This document shows positions 41,081 to 51,361 of a DNA stretch of 64,000 bases, in pieces. The notes under the pieces were generated by a model. That model had not been told where the DNA came from. It was given only the letters and a program-made list of their open reading frames with translations, and did no database searches. Source of the stretch: Hyphomicrobiales bacterium. GTDB taxonomy: Bacteria; Pseudomonadota; Alphaproteobacteria; Rhizobiales; JACESI01. The DNA lies in contig JACESI010000005.1 in the NCBI GenBank assembly GCA_013911885.1, forward strand, positions 1 through 64,000. The letters are read 5' to 3'. Positions within the stretch are counted from its first letter, which is position 1; each line of letters begins with the position of its first letter. Both the position numbers and the translations under genes were made by a program.

Positions 41081-44000
41081 ATGAACCCGGTGACCGCTCT
41101 TCAGACCGAAAACACCCCCCCGCCGCGCCGCAGGCGCCGGATCGGGCTGTTCTGCCTGCGCTGCGTCCTGATTGGACTGATCACGGTCGGCTTCGCTCTC
41201 GGGTTGAGCATTTATCTCAATGTGAAAAGCGAGCAGGACCTCGAATGGCTGCGCCAGCGCCTTGAAGATACGCTGAACATGCGCGCGGGCGGTGCCTTTA
41301 CTGTGCGGCTGGCGAGCGCGGGTTTGGCGATTGACGAACGGTTCGGGGCCTCGGTCAGCCTCGGCGGGCTCGATATTATCGGCACCAATGAACGTTTCAC
41401 GGTCAGCGGCGAGAATATCGCGATCATACCGAACTGGTTTTCCGTGTTTTCAGACCAGATCGAGATTCGCGCCTTGTCATTCGACCGGGCCCGCGTGCGC
41501 CTTGTCATGCCGGAGGCTGCGGCTGTTGACGCAGGGGGGGGCGGATCTGACACGATCAGCGAAATCGATCAGTCTCTCCGGCAGGCTGAAATGTCACTCA
41601 TTGAAATCGGCCGGGCCAATCGTAAAACCTATGCGGCCGCGCCTGGTTTGCCCGGCCCCGGGACACTGTCCTTTGATGATTTCCTTAACACGCCGGATTT
41701 TGCACTTGAGCCGGACGACGACGGGGCGAACGGGGATCCTGAAATTCTAACGCTGCTTGCAAAACAGCTTGAAAAGGCGGGGCTGATTTTCGACAGGCTA
41801 AAGCAATTGCGGCTTTCCCGGGTCAATTTCAAAAATCTTTCGCTAAGTCTTGTCGATGCCGAGGAGAGGCTGATCCGCGAGCTCACAATTCCGCTGGCGG
41901 AATTTTATGAAAAGGCGGAAGCGACAGCGGGTACGGAGCCGCAACGGCTTCGGATCATGACCGAACAGCGCGGTGCGGCGGGTATCCAGATCGACCTCAG
42001 CCACCTGAAGGATCAGGTGGGTGGCGCAAAGCGCGCTTTTCTGTTTCATGCCGGTAATGTGCTGCCACGCAACTTTGTCGGCAAACTGAATGAGCCGGAC
42101 TTCCCGGTCAGCGTCGATGTTCCGTTTTCCGCCAGCGGTCAGGTCGTGCTGGGCGCGGATGCTGCAATCCGGCAACTGGATTTTTCGCTCTTCGCCGATC
42201 GCGGGACATTCGCCACAGGGCCGAAAGCAACAGTTCTCGTCGACAGTGCGGCGCTTCACTTCACCCTCAACCGGCAGGGTCGCAGTCTGACAATCAAGCC
42301 TTCGCCATTCTCCTTTGAAGAGAACCGGTTTCGCCTTGAGGGCGAGTTGAAATTGCCGAAGCGTATCCGAGATCCCTATCCCTTCGCGATCACGGCAGAC
42401 GACAGTTTGATCACAGCGCCGGATGGGCGGGCAGAACCCCTGATCGTCGAGCGCGCCCTTGTGCGTGGCGCGATCCAGCCGATCCAGAAACTGGTTTCCG
42501 TAAGCAGTTTTCAGATAAACGCGGGCGATGCGAGCTTTACCGCCTCGGCGGCATTCGGTTTTGACGGCGAAACCCCGTCCATGGCCCTCGCAGCGGAGGC
42601 GAGTCCGATGCCAGTTGATACGCTAAAGCAGCTCTGGCCGATTTTCATTGCGCCGATTGCACGCGGCTGGACCATTGAGAATGTCCTCTCAGGCACGGTC
42701 TTCGGGGGCAAGGTTGTTGCTTCGGTGCCGAACGGCGTTCTTGGTCGTCTGCGCAAGGGCGCGACCCTTGATGATACGCAGCTTCAGGTCGATTTCCAGA
42801 TTTCGGACGCAACCTTCAAGACTTTTGGTGATTTTCCACGGATTTCCAATGCCAGCGTGCGCGGATCAACGAGCGGCATCACGTTTACCGCCGATGTTGA
42901 AAATGGCACGGCCGAAAGCGCCCTCGGCAATTCAATTGCCGTAAGGAAGGGCCAGTTTCATATCGCCGACATGCGGTTTCCCGCACCCGTCGCTGAAATT
43001 TTCCTCGATGCGGAAGGCAAGGCGCAGGACATCGGCGAAATTGCCAACCGCAATCCGGTGCGCGCGCTTCGATTTCTCAATCTCGAACCGCAGGCGCTTT
43101 CAGGCGAGGCCCATGCACAGGTATCCGTGACCGTGCCTCTTCGAGGCGATGTGAAGACAAGCGAAGTGGACTGGAAAGCGGACATCGCAGTCAAGAATTT
43201 CGCGAGCGGCACACCGATTGACGGACGCAAGATCGAAAAGGCTGATGCCGAGATTTCGGTCGTCCCAGCCAAGGTTTCGGTGAAGGGGCGCGGCCGGATT
43301 GACGGGATCGACGCAAATATCGATCTTGTTCAGTCGATTGACGGTATCAGCAAGGCGGGCAGCCTCGCGGTGACGATCGATCTTTCGGAAGATGATCGAA
43401 AGCGGCTCGGCATCGATCTCGAAGGCTTTCTTTCCGGGCCGGTCGGGGTGGCGATAGACCAGAAAAACGGGCCTGGCGCGTCAGGCGATACCTACAAACT
43501 TGATCTTGCCCGGGCAGAGATCACGATTGACGCCCTTGGCTGGCGGAAGGCGGCGGGCGTTCCGGCGAAGGCCTCGATGCGGCTCAAGACAGATGCAAGC
43601 GGCACCAGCGTTCGTGATTTTGTCCTCGAAGGCGACGGTTTCAGTGCCGCAGGCGATATCGACATTACGCAGAAGGGCGCCATCCGCAGGCTCGACCTCA
43701 AGAAATTGGCGCTACGTCCGACGGATTCGCTTGCCGTCAGGGCAGAACTCAAATCGGACGGCGCCTATGATGTCAAGGTTAACGGTACGGCCTTCGATGC
43801 GCGCTCGCTGATCAACCGCCTGACAGCGACCCAAAGCGAAGGTAAGCCGGATGTGCAGCGCTACAGGATCGAGGCTGCCATCAGGCAGGTGACGGGATTT
43901 GGTGGCGAGGTCATTTCTGACCTTGCGCTGTCGGTGACCCTGCGTGGTGGCACACCGCTCCTGCTGTCGGTCGGCGGCAAGACCGACAAGGCGTCGCAAC

Positions 44001-44620
44001 CCTTTTCGATTGCCTATGGATCGCGCGGCGGTGAAGGCGATGTCCTTTCGGTGTCCGGGCCGGATGGTGGCGCGCTTGCCCGGTTCATGAACATCTATCA
44101 GCGCGCCGCCGGGGGGCAATTAACAATCGCGGCGAAGCGCCCGCCGGGCGCGACCGCGATGCAGGGCACATTCAGGATGCGGAAATTCGCACTGATCGAG
44201 GAACCAGCGCTCAAGAGTCTGACCGCAAGCCGGGATAGCGCCGGGCGGCATTCGGTCGCGTTCGATGTGCTCGATATCAAATTTATCGAAGAAGGTCATC
44301 GCATCACCACTACACGGGGTCTTTTGACCGGCGATGCTGTCGGCGGCACCTATGAAGGTGTGTTCGACCGCCAGAGCAAGGCGGTGGATTTCACCGGAAC
44401 TTATGTGCCGGCCTATGTGCTGAACAATCTCATCACCAAAATTCCGATCCTCGGCCTTGCGCTCGGCAACGGTCAGCGCGAGGGCCTGATCGGGGTGACC
44501 TTCAAGGTGACCGGCACCTTCGCTCGCCCGCAGGTTACTGTGAACCCGCTCTCAGCACTCGCGCCGGGCTTCCTGCGCAAGCTCTTTCAGTTCCGCAAGG
44601 CGCAGGGGCAGACCAATTAA
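41081..44620 (+). CDS. Very large AsmA-like / DUF3971 envelope protein (YhdP type)
   Basis: Protein of 1179 residues, membrane-anchored. One N-terminal transmembrane helix (CVLIGLITVGFALGLSIYLN) is followed by a long periplasmic beta-repeat region: LRAL-type strands, a DUF3971-like middle (FRLEGELKLPKRIRDPYPFA) and an AsmA_2-like C-terminus (MQGTFRMRKFALIEEPALKS; GTYVPAYVLNNLITKIPILG). YhdP, TamB and AsmA relatives form groove-like bridges that carry phospholipid to the outer membrane. No C-terminal helix is seen. Monocistronic, with about 190 bases upstream that include a single TTAAC half-site. Confidence 0.9.
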   Translation: MNPVTALQTENTPPPRRRRRIGLFCLRCVLIGLITVGFALGLSIYLNVKSEQDLEWLRQRLEDTLNMRAGGAFTVRLASAGLAIDERFGASVSLGGLDIIGTNERFTVSGENIAIIPNWFSVFSDQIEIRALSFDRARVRLVMPEAAAVDAGGGGSDTISEIDQSLRQAEMSLIEIGRANRKTYAAAPGLPGPGTLSFDDFLNTPDFALEPDDDGANGDPEILTLLAKQLEKAGLIFDRLKQLRLSRVNFKNLSLSLVDAEERLIRELTIPLAEFYEKAEATAGTEPQRLRIMTEQRGAAGIQIDLSHLKDQVGGAKRAFLFHAGNVLPRNFVGKLNEPDFPVSVDVPFSASGQVVLGADAAIRQLDFSLFADRGTFATGPKATVLVDSAALHFTLNRQGRSLTIKPSPFSFEENRFRLEGELKLPKRIRDPYPFAITADDSLITAPDGRAEPLIVERALVRGAIQPIQKLVSVSSFQINAGDASFTASAAFGFDGETPSMALAAEASPMPVDTLKQLWPIFIAPIARGWTIENVLSGTVFGGKVVASVPNGVLGRLRKGATLDDTQLQVDFQISDATFKTFGDFPRISNASVRGSTSGITFTADVENGTAESALGNSIAVRKGQFHIADMRFPAPVAEIFLDAEGKAQDIGEIANRNPVRALRFLNLEPQALSGEAHAQVSVTVPLRGDVKTSEVDWKADIAVKNFASGTPIDGRKIEKADAEISVVPAKVSVKGRGRIDGIDANIDLVQSIDGISKAGSLAVTIDLSEDDRKRLGIDLEGFLSGPVGVAIDQKNGPGASGDTYKLDLARAEITIDALGWRKAAGVPAKASMRLKTDASGTSVRDFVLEGDGFSAAGDIDITQKGAIRRLDLKKLALRPTDSLAVRAELKSDGAYDVKVNGTAFDARSLINRLTATQSEGKPDVQRYRIEAAIRQVTGFGGEVISDLALSVTLRGGTPLLLSVGGKTDKASQPFSIAYGSRGGEGDVLSVSGPDGGALARFMNIYQRAAGGQLTIAAKRPPGATAMQGTFRMRKFALIEEPALKSLTASRDSAGRHSVAFDVLDIKFIEEGHRITTTRGLLTGDAVGGTYEGVFDRQSKAVDFTGTYVPAYVLNNLITKIPILGLALGNGQREGLIGVTFKVTGTFARPQVTVNPLSALAPGFLRKLFQFRKAQGQTN

Positions 44621-44632
44621 TTTGACTTGTTC

Positions 44633-45883
44633 TCAGACTGGTCTGACCAGGACATGCTTCTTCTTGCCGAGGGAGAGTTTGATCACCCCGTCGGCCAGAT
44701 CCCGATCGGTGAGGAGGCGGCGCTCGTCGCTGATTGTATGATCGTTGATGCGCACCGCGCCGCCCTTGACCTGCCGCCTGCTTTCGCCGTTTGAAGCGCA
44801 AAGTCCGGCGTCGACATAAAGCCCGAGGAGACCGATCCCGGCTTTGAGGTCGCCCAGCGGTACTTCGATTGTCGGCAGGTCTTCGGCAATCGCGCTCTGT
44901 TCGAAGGTCTTTTCGGCTGTTTCGCGGGCGCGGATCGCGGCTTCTTCACCCCGCATCAGGCGGGTTGCCTCATGGGCGAGAATTTTCTTCGCTTCATTGA
45001 TTTCCGCACCCTGAAGCGCGCCGAGACGGCGGATTTCATCCATCGAGAGCACGGTGAACCGCATCAGAAAGCGCTCGACATCTGCGTCCTCGGTGTTGCG
45101 CCAGAACTGCCAGTAATCATAGGCGGAAAGGCGGCTTTCATTGAGCCATACCGCGCCCTCGGCGGTTTTGCCCATCTTGGCGCCTGAGGCGGTGGTCAGA
45201 AGCGGTGTCGTCAGGGCGAAAAGCTCGGTATTCGCGACCCGCCGTCCGAGATCGACACCGGAAAGAATGTTGCCCCACTGGTCGGAGCCGCCCATCTGGA
45301 GCAGGCAGCCATAGCGCCGGTTCAGTTCCACAAAGTCATAGGCTTGCAGGCACATGTAATTGAATTCGAGAAAGGAGAGATGCTGCTCGCGGTCGAGCCG
45401 AAGGCGCACGCTGTCGCGCTGGAGCATCTGGTTGACCGAGAGATGCCGACCGATATCGCGCAGGAAATCGATATAGTGAAGATCGAGCAGCCAGTCTGCA
45501 TTGTCGGCCATCACCGCGTCGTGCGGCCCTTCGCCAAAGCCGAGAAGTCTGTCGAAGGCCTGTTTGATGCCTTGCTTGTTGCTCTCGATCAGTTCCGGGG
45601 TCAGAAGCTGGCGCGACTCGTCCTTGCCCGAGGGGTCACCGACGCGCGTTGTGCCGCCGCCCATGAGCGCGATCGGGCGGTGGCCTGCCGCCTGAAACCA
45701 GTGCAGCATCATGATCGAGATCAGATTGCCGACATGCAGGCTGTCTGCGGTGCAGTCGAAGCCGACATAGGCGGTGGTCGTTTCCCGACACAATTGCGCG
45801 TCGAGGCCTTCGGCGTTCGAACATTGGTGGATGAAGCCACGCTCGTTCAGGATGGCGAGGAAATCGGATTTGTAGATTGTCAT
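44633..45883 (-). CDS. tyrS: Tyrosyl-tRNA synthetase
   Basis: Class I synthetase charging tRNA-Tyr, 416 residues. Signature [20 protein letters not shown] holds the HIGH-like HVGN, the KMSKS-like loop is [13 protein letters not shown], and [18 protein letters not shown] is the tyrosine site. The C-terminal S4 RNA-binding domain ([18 protein letters not shown]) is present. The ATG at 45883 (MTIYKSDFL) is used; seven further codons upstream are open. It converges with the AsmA-like gene, 12 bases apart, and is divergent from anmK. Confidence 0.97.
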   Translation of the reverse strand: MTIYKSDFLAILNERGFIHQCSNAEGLDAQLCRETTTAYVGFDCTADSLHVGNLISIMMLHWFQAAGHRPIALMGGGTTRVGDPSGKDESRQLLTPELIESNKQGIKQAFDRLLGFGEGPHDAVMADNADWLLDLHYIDFLRDIGRHLSVNQMLQRDSVRLRLDREQHLSFLEFNYMCLQAYDFVELNRRYGCLLQMGGSDQWGNILSGVDLGRRVANTELFALTTPLLTTASGAKMGKTAEGAVWLNESRLSAYDYWQFWRNTEDADVERFLMRFTVLSMDEIRRLGALQGAEINEAKKILAHEATRLMRGEEAAIRARETAEKTFEQSAIAEDLPTIEVPLGDLKAGIGLLGLYVDAGLCASNGESRRQVKGGAVRINDHTISDERRLLTDRDLADGVIKLSLGKKKHVLVRPV

Positions 45884-46069
45884 GATGTTTCCCGTGGGCA
45901 GCACTGCCCTTCATGCGGAATTGAATGCGACCGGGGGCAATATTGCGCGCTGCATAACCGTTTTGAACGGCTTTTGCAAAAGTCTTGCGATAAAAAGCAA
46001 TCGCTTATCTGTTGCGACACGGCGAAAGCCGCTATCAAGCGGTGGAAATTCGCGGGAGAGGAATGCTGC

Positions 46070-47155
46070 ATGACCAAAACGATAATCGGCACCATGAGCG
46101 GCACCTCGATGGATGGGATCGACGCGGCCGTTCTCATCAGCGATGGCGAGGCAGTGTTTGAACCTGGCGCCACCCGGTTCCGGCCCTATTCGCGTGACGA
46201 GCGGCAGATGATCCGCAGCGCCGTGGAGGCTTGCAAAGGGCCGGAAGGACGCAATGCCCCGGCGGTTTTGATCGCGGAGGCAATGATAACCGATGCCCAC
46301 GCCGAGACAATCCGGGCGCTTATGGGGGAAGCAGGCCTCAAGGCCACGGATGTCGGTCTCGTCGGCTTTCACGGCCAGACATTGTTTCATGCGCCGCATC
46401 AGGCGACCACGGTGCAGATCGGTGATGGCGCGGCGCTTGCCCGCGACCTCGGCATCCCGGTTGCCTATGATTTCCGTTCCGCCGATGTGGCCGCAGGCGG
46501 CGAGGGTGCGCCGCTTGTACCGGTGTTTCACAAGGCGATCCTCGAGAAAGCCAGTGCCCCGCTTCCCGCTGCCATCCTCAATATTGGCGGTGTGGCGAAT
46601 ATCACGATCCTGACGGCAAATGCGCTTCTGGCCTTCGATACCGGACCGGGCAGCGCGCTTATCGACGATTGGATGAAAAGCCGCACGTCGAAAAGTTTCG
46701 ACGAATGGGGCCGCATCGCCGGCGAAGGGCGGGTCAATGAGATCATTGTCGGAGCGTGGCTTGATCATGCCTATTTCGACCGCGCGGCGCCCAAAAGTCT
46801 CGACCGTAACGCTTTTGACGTGATCGCGATTGATCGTGCGTCGCTTGCCGATGGTGCTGCGACCCTGACTGCGCTTTCGGCCCGGGCGATGGCGCGCGCT
46901 GTCAAGGACCATGCCGTGCGAACGCTCTTTGTGGCCGGCGGTGGCGCGCACAATCGCACCATGATGCGGATGTTGAAAGAGGCTTCAGGGCTTGAACCCC
47001 AGCCGATGGAGAGGCTTGCCCTTGATGGCGATTTTCTGGAAGCGCAGGCTTTCGCCTATCTCGCCGCGCGGGTCGAAAAGGGGCTGCCGATCAGCTTTCC
47101 CGGAACGACCGGCGTCAAGGCCGCGATGACGGGCGGCCGAATCGCCCGTCCGTGA
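46070..47155 (+). CDS. anmK: Anhydro-N-acetylmuramic acid kinase
   Basis: Phosphorylates and opens 1,6-anhydro-N-acetylmuramate during cell-wall recycling. It has 361 residues. Signature GTMSGTSMDGIDAAVLISDG (phosphate-binding), VGFHGQTLFHAPHQATTVQI, PAAILNIGGVANITIL and AFDTGPGSALIDDWM all present, with LFVAGGGAHNRTMMRMLKEA near the end. The ATG at 46070 follows GGAGAGGAA. An upstream extension of the frame overlaps tyrS antisense and is not real. Fits the wall-enzyme theme of the neighbouring M23 and transglycosylase genes, but these are not one operon. Confidence 0.96.
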   Translation: MTKTIIGTMSGTSMDGIDAAVLISDGEAVFEPGATRFRPYSRDERQMIRSAVEACKGPEGRNAPAVLIAEAMITDAHAETIRALMGEAGLKATDVGLVGFHGQTLFHAPHQATTVQIGDGAALARDLGIPVAYDFRSADVAAGGEGAPLVPVFHKAILEKASAPLPAAILNIGGVANITILTANALLAFDTGPGSALIDDWMKSRTSKSFDEWGRIAGEGRVNEIIVGAWLDHAYFDRAAPKSLDRNAFDVIAIDRASLADGAATLTALSARAMARAVKDHAVRTLFVAGGGAHNRTMMRMLKEASGLEPQPMERLALDGDFLEAQAFAYLAARVEKGLPISFPGTTGVKAAMTGGRIARP

Positions 47156-47162
47156 CGATTTC

Positions 47163-47873
47163 TCAGTGATCGTCGTCCAGGGTCATGTTGAGCGACGGGA
47201 TCGGGATCGGTGGCAGGATCTGCTCGCGCTCGGCCAGCCCAAGGCGTGAATCGATATAATTCGCGCAATTGTCGAGCAGGTCGTCCATGTGATTTTCGAA
47301 AAAGTGGTTCGCGCCGCGAATGATCGTGTGATCGATCTTGATGCCCTTCTGGGCCGCAAGCTTGTCGACCAGCGCTTGCGTATCCTTCACCGGGACCACC
47401 TTGTCGTGGTCGCCATGGATGATGAGCCCATCAGACGGGCAGGGAGCGAGAAACGAGAAATCGTGCAGATTGGTCGGCGGCGCTATCGAGATGAAGCCTT
47501 CCACCTCGGGGCGACGCATCAGAAGCTGCATGCCGATCCACGCGCCAAAGGAAAAACCGGTGATCCACACGCCGCGTGCATCCGGATGAACGGTCTGAAC
47601 CCAGTCGAGAGCGGCCGCCGCATCCGAGAGTTCGCCGGTGCCGTGATCGAAATGCCCCTGGGAACGCCCGACGCCGCGGAAGTTGAAACGCAGGGTTGCA
47701 AAACCCCGATCGTAGAACATGTAGAACAATTCATAGATGATCTTGTTGTTCATATTGCCGCCGAAGCGCGGGTGCGGGTGCAGCAGAAGCGCAAGCGGCG
47801 CATTCCTGATTTTCGAAGGCTGATAACGCCCTTCAAGACGACCGGCAGGACCGTTGAAAATAATTTCTGGCAT
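47163..47873 (-). CDS. Alpha/beta hydrolase (dienelactone hydrolase-like)
   Basis: Protein of 236 residues: LALLLHPHPRFGGNMNNKII, FNFRGVGRSQGHFDHGTGE, nucleophile VWITGFSFGAWIGMQL, acid VIHGDHDKVVPV-like text (LIIHGDHDKVVPVKDTQALV) and histidine IIRGANHFFENHMDDL. It is the widely conserved bacterial hydrolase of unknown substrate with the HPHP(R/L)xGG opening. Start ATG 47873 has AAAGGG before it; 26 further upstream codons have no likeness. Confidence 0.9.
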   Translation of the reverse strand: MPEIIFNGPAGRLEGRYQPSKIRNAPLALLLHPHPRFGGNMNNKIIYELFYMFYDRGFATLRFNFRGVGRSQGHFDHGTGELSDAAAALDWVQTVHPDARGVWITGFSFGAWIGMQLLMRRPEVEGFISIAPPTNLHDFSFLAPCPSDGLIIHGDHDKVVPVKDTQALVDKLAAQKGIKIDHTIIRGANHFFENHMDDLLDNCANYIDSRLGLAEREQILPPIPIPSLNMTLDDDH

Positions 47874-48040
47874 GGAACCCTTTTGGAAGACACGGACGCG
47901 TGTACGGAAGATATCCCTTGGGCTTACCACAGGGTTGGGGGGCGATTTCAAGTTTTTCGTGGCTTAATCTCGAATATTTATGATTTTCCGGGCCAATCAT
48001 GCGTTGCCGCGAAGCAGAGCCGGCGTTACATCAAGGCTCC

Positions 48041-49150
48041 ATGCGCCATTATCTCGATCATAACGCCACCTCGCCGCTGCGTCCTGAAGCGCGGACGGCG
48101 ATGCTTGCCGCACTCGAAGGCCCGCACAATCCTTCTTCCGTTCATGCCGAAGGGCGCGCCGGGCGCAAGATCATTGAAACAGCGCGCATCCATGTCGCGC
48201 GGCTGGTCGGAGCCGATCCGAAGGGCGTGACCTTTACCGGCGGGGGCACGGAGGCGAACAACACTGCGCTGTCGCCACAGCTTCAGTTCGGTGCCGAGCG
48301 GCGGCTTTACAGGTGTCTTTTCGTCTCGGCCATCGAGCACCCTTGCGTGCTTGCAGGTGGGCGTTTTGCGGCCGATGCAATCCAGATCCTGCCGGTCACA
48401 CCCCAGGGCGTGCTCGATCTTGCTGCGCTGGAGGCTGCGATCAGCGGTGTGGAGCGTCCGTTTGTGAGCGTGATGGCCGCCAACAACGAGACAGGTGTCC
48501 TGCAACCGCTTGCCGAAATCGCGCGGATCGTTCACGCCCGCGGCGGCTTCTTTCACGTTGATGCCGTGCAGGCGGCGGGACGGATCGCGCTTGATATCTT
48601 TGACTGTGAGGCGGATGTGATGACGGTTTCCGGCCACAAAATCGGCGCTCCACAGGGAACCGGCGCGCTGATCCGGCGGCTTGTCGGCATTGGCATTCCG
48701 GCGCTGATCCGGGGCGGCGGGCAGGAGCTTTACTGTCGCGGCGGCACGGAAAACGTCGCCGCCCTTGCAGGCTTCGGGGCAGCAGCCGAGGCAGCACTGA
48801 CGGAAGCGGATGCGACGCGGGCATTGCGCGACCGGCTCGAGAACGGCCTCAGGGCGCTCTCGGGCGATATCCGGATTTTTGGTGATAAGAGCGCCCGCCT
48901 GCCCAACACGACCTGTTTCGCGCTGCCGGGTAAACGCGCTGAAACTGCGGTGATTGCCTATGACATGGCAGGCCTTGCGGTTTCAAGCGGGTCTGCCTGT
49001 TCGTCGGGCAAGGTGGGCGTATCCCATGTGCTGCGGGCGATGGGGGTTTGCGATGATGTCGCCGCGGGCGCGATCCGCGTCTCGACCGGCTGGAACACGA
49101 CGACGGATGATGTCGATGCCTTTATCAAGGCGACGGCGCGGATGTTTTAA
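48041..49150 (+). CDS. Cysteine desulfurase, NifS/IscS class I type
   Basis: PLP enzyme that removes sulfur from cysteine for Fe-S assembly, 369 residues. YLDHNATSPLRPEARTAML starts the fold. The PLP lysine is in TVSGHKIGAPQGTGALI, and the sulfur-carrying cysteine is in AVSSGSACSSGKVGVSHVLR. The long class-I loop is present. Nothing else of the ISC set is nearby, and the gene is the first of the suf group; alphaproteobacterial suf operons usually keep such an extra desulfurase ahead of sufB. Two desulfurases in one cluster therefore appear normal for the group. Confidence 0.92.
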   Translation: MRHYLDHNATSPLRPEARTAMLAALEGPHNPSSVHAEGRAGRKIIETARIHVARLVGADPKGVTFTGGGTEANNTALSPQLQFGAERRLYRCLFVSAIEHPCVLAGGRFAADAIQILPVTPQGVLDLAALEAAISGVERPFVSVMAANNETGVLQPLAEIARIVHARGGFFHVDAVQAAGRIALDIFDCEADVMTVSGHKIGAPQGTGALIRRLVGIGIPALIRGGGQELYCRGGTENVAALAGFGAAAEAALTEADATRALRDRLENGLRALSGDIRIFGDKSARLPNTTCFALPGKRAETAVIAYDMAGLAVSSGSACSSGKVGVSHVLRAMGVCDDVAAGAIRVSTGWNTTTDDVDAFIKATARMF

Positions 49151-49458
49151 AGCGCCTTGCCAAGGCCTTTGCCCTGAAAGTCGGGCCTGACTGCGACAGT
49201 TTCGACATGGAGCGCGCCATCAACCGGGTAGATCACGATAAAACCCTGAATCAACCCCTGATCTTCGCCGATGAAAACCGCATTTGAGGAAATCAGAGCC
49301 GTGTAATCGGCGTCCATGGGTGCGGGTCTTCGGCCGATCCGTTCGATATAAAGCGTGTAGGCATCACGCGCGATGGATTGGATCGCGGCAAGATCGCGGC
49401 TTTCCGCCCGCCGGATCATGGCGCTCTGCATCATATCAGTGTCGTGGTGAAGGTTCAT
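49147..49458 (-). CDS. GNAT acetyltransferase, C-terminally truncated
   Basis: Protein of 103 residues. It starts as an ordinary GNAT domain: IRRAESRDLAAIQSIARDAY, DADYTALISSNAVFIGED and LHVETVAVRPDFQGKGLGKA. It stops right after the acetyl-CoA-binding loop Q/GxGxG, so the second half (about 50 residues of motif A and B) is missing. The stop overlaps the last four bases of the desulfurase gene on the other strand. It is a decayed or shortened gene, probably inactive. GNAT genes are often found at this point of suf operons, so this may be a remnant. Confidence 0.7.
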   Translation of the reverse strand: MNLHHDTDMMQSAMIRRAESRDLAAIQSIARDAYTLYIERIGRRPAPMDADYTALISSNAVFIGEDQGLIQGFIVIYPVDGALHVETVAVRPDFQGKGLGKAL

Positions 49459-49798
49459 GTCATCATGCCTTATGTCCGCCCGTGATGGCGTTTTGAGCCG
49501 TGTTCAATTAAGCAAAGAGCATGGGGTGGACGACTTCAAAAGGCAGAAATTTTCGATCCCAGACATAAACTTGACTTCTTTACTCATATATTTTTTATCC
49601 GAAAGGGCTTTTCAAATCTGTCGAGTAGTTTATATCAGTTCTAAATTGGAATGTATCTAAAACACCTGATTTTATGGGTAGCCCGATCCTGCTGGCGCTT
49701 GGCCAGTACCTAACCAATTCCGAGACATTTGGGGAGGGAAGGGTCAGAATGCATGAACGTGAACGCCTGCCTATGGGCGATCAAATGGAGCGAGTAAT
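49459..49798. promoter_or_regulatory. Gene-free region ahead of sufB
   Basis: 340 bases without a gene. A -35-like TTGACT (about 49570) with an AT-rich stretch after it is the best promoter candidate. Around 49630-49665 lies the AT-rich text GTTCTAAATTGGAATG, which holds TTCTAAA, the half-site of Irr/RirA-type iron boxes, but no full palindrome. A purine-rich GGGGAGGGAAGGG follows at 49731. A promoter with iron control is likely here, not proven. Confidence 0.35.
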
Positions 49799-51268
49799 AT
49801 GCCAGCGGTTCAGGAAACAATCGATCAGGTCAAATTGATTGATGTTGATCAGTATAAATACGGGTTCATCACCGATATCGAAAGCGACAAGGCTCCGAAA
49901 GGGCTGAACGAGGATATCGTTCGGTTTATCTCTGCCAAAAAGAACGAACCGCAATGGATGCTTGACTGGCGGCTCGATGCCTATAAGCGCTGGCTGACGA
50001 TGAAGGAGCCGGATTGGGCGCGGGTGCATTATCCGAAGATCGATTTCAACGACATCTATTACTACTCCGCGCCGAAATCGACAGACGGGCCGAAAACGCT
50101 TGATGAAGTCGATCCAGAACTTCTCGAAACCTACAAGAAACTTGGCATTCCGCTTGCCGAGCAGGAAATTCTGGCGGGCGTGCAGGAGCGCCGGGTCGCG
50201 GTTGATGCCGTGTTCGACAGTGTCTCCGTCGTCACGACCTTTCAGAAGGAGCTCAAGGAAAAAGGCGTGATCTTCATGCCGATTTCCGAGGCAGTCCATG
50301 AACATCCCGATCTCGTCAAGAAATATCTCGGCTCGGTTGTGCCGGTCACCGACAATTATTATGCGACGCTCAATTCCGCGGTCTTCTCGGATGGGTCCTT
50401 TGTCTTCATTCCGAAAGGCACGCGCTGCCCGATGGAATTGTCGACTTATTTCCGCATCAACGAGCGGAATACCGGCCAGTTCGAGCGCACGCTCATCATC
50501 TGTGAGGATGGCGGTTACGTCTCTTATCTTGAAGGTTGCACCGCGCCCCAGCGCGATGAGAACCAGCTTCACGCAGCCGTGGTCGAACTTGTGGCGCTTG
50601 ACGATGCCGAGATCAAATATTCGACCGTTCAGAACTGGTATCCGGGCGACAAGAACGGCAAGGGCGGAATTTATAATTTCGTCACGAAGCGCGGTGATTG
50701 CCGCGGCAGGAATGCAAAGATTTCGTGGACGCAGGTCGAGACCGGATCGGCAATTACCTGGAAATATCCAAGCTGCATTCTGCGTGGTGATGGTTCGCAG
50801 GGAGAATTCTATTCGATCGCCGTCTCGAATGGCCGCCAGCAGGTCGATTCGGGCACCAAGATGATCCATCTTGGCAAGAACACGACAAGCCGCATCATCT
50901 CGAAAGGGATTTCCGCCGGCAACAGCCAGAACACCTATCGCGGGCAGGTCTCGGCCCATCGCAAGGCGGAAAATGCGCGCAATTTCACCCAGTGCGACAG
51001 CCTTCTGATCGGCAACAATTGTGGCGCACACACCGTGCCTTACATCGAGGCGAAGAATTCATCCGCGCAATTCGAGCACGAGGCGACGACATCGAAAATT
51101 TCCGAGGACCAGCTGTTTTACTGCATGCAGCGCGGCATCGGCGAAGAGGAGGCAACAGCCCTTATCGTCAACGGTTTCGTGCGCGAGGTGATTCAGGAAT
51201 TGCCGATGGAATTTGCGGTCGAGGCGCAGAAACTGATCTCGATTTCGCTTGAGGGATCAGTGGGCTGA
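49799..51268 (+). CDS. sufB: Fe-S cluster assembly protein SufB
   Basis: Scaffold subunit of the SufBC2D complex, 489 residues. Strong family text: [40 protein letters not shown] and [20 protein letters not shown], then [10 protein letters not shown] and [20 protein letters not shown]. The cysteine and histidine set of the scaffold ([14 protein letters not shown]) is present. It is followed 93 bases later by sufC. ATG 49799 has GGAG upstream. The gap to the desulfurase is longer than others in the operon because of the promoter region. Confidence 0.98.
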   Translation: MPAVQETIDQVKLIDVDQYKYGFITDIESDKAPKGLNEDIVRFISAKKNEPQWMLDWRLDAYKRWLTMKEPDWARVHYPKIDFNDIYYYSAPKSTDGPKTLDEVDPELLETYKKLGIPLAEQEILAGVQERRVAVDAVFDSVSVVTTFQKELKEKGVIFMPISEAVHEHPDLVKKYLGSVVPVTDNYYATLNSAVFSDGSFVFIPKGTRCPMELSTYFRINERNTGQFERTLIICEDGGYVSYLEGCTAPQRDENQLHAAVVELVALDDAEIKYSTVQNWYPGDKNGKGGIYNFVTKRGDCRGRNAKISWTQVETGSAITWKYPSCILRGDGSQGEFYSIAVSNGRQQVDSGTKMIHLGKNTTSRIISKGISAGNSQNTYRGQVSAHRKAENARNFTQCDSLLIGNNCGAHTVPYIEAKNSSAQFEHEATTSKISEDQLFYCMQRGIGEEEATALIVNGFVREVIQELPMEFAVEAQKLISISLEGSVG

Positions 51269-51361
51269 TACCGGCTCACCAGCAAAGAGTAACGGCGCAT
51301 GGGCGCCACCGGAAGACCCGGGGTCTCCCGAAGTCTGCAAAGTTCGAATGAGAGAAAACAA

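Noticed and set aside
45344..46069. Upstream extension of anmK through tyrS
   Set aside because: Antisense to tyrS; anmK likeness begins only at 46070.
49781..51031. 416-codon minus-strand frame across sufB
   Set aside because: Shadow of the GC-rich sufB gene; sufB is unmistakable on the other strand.
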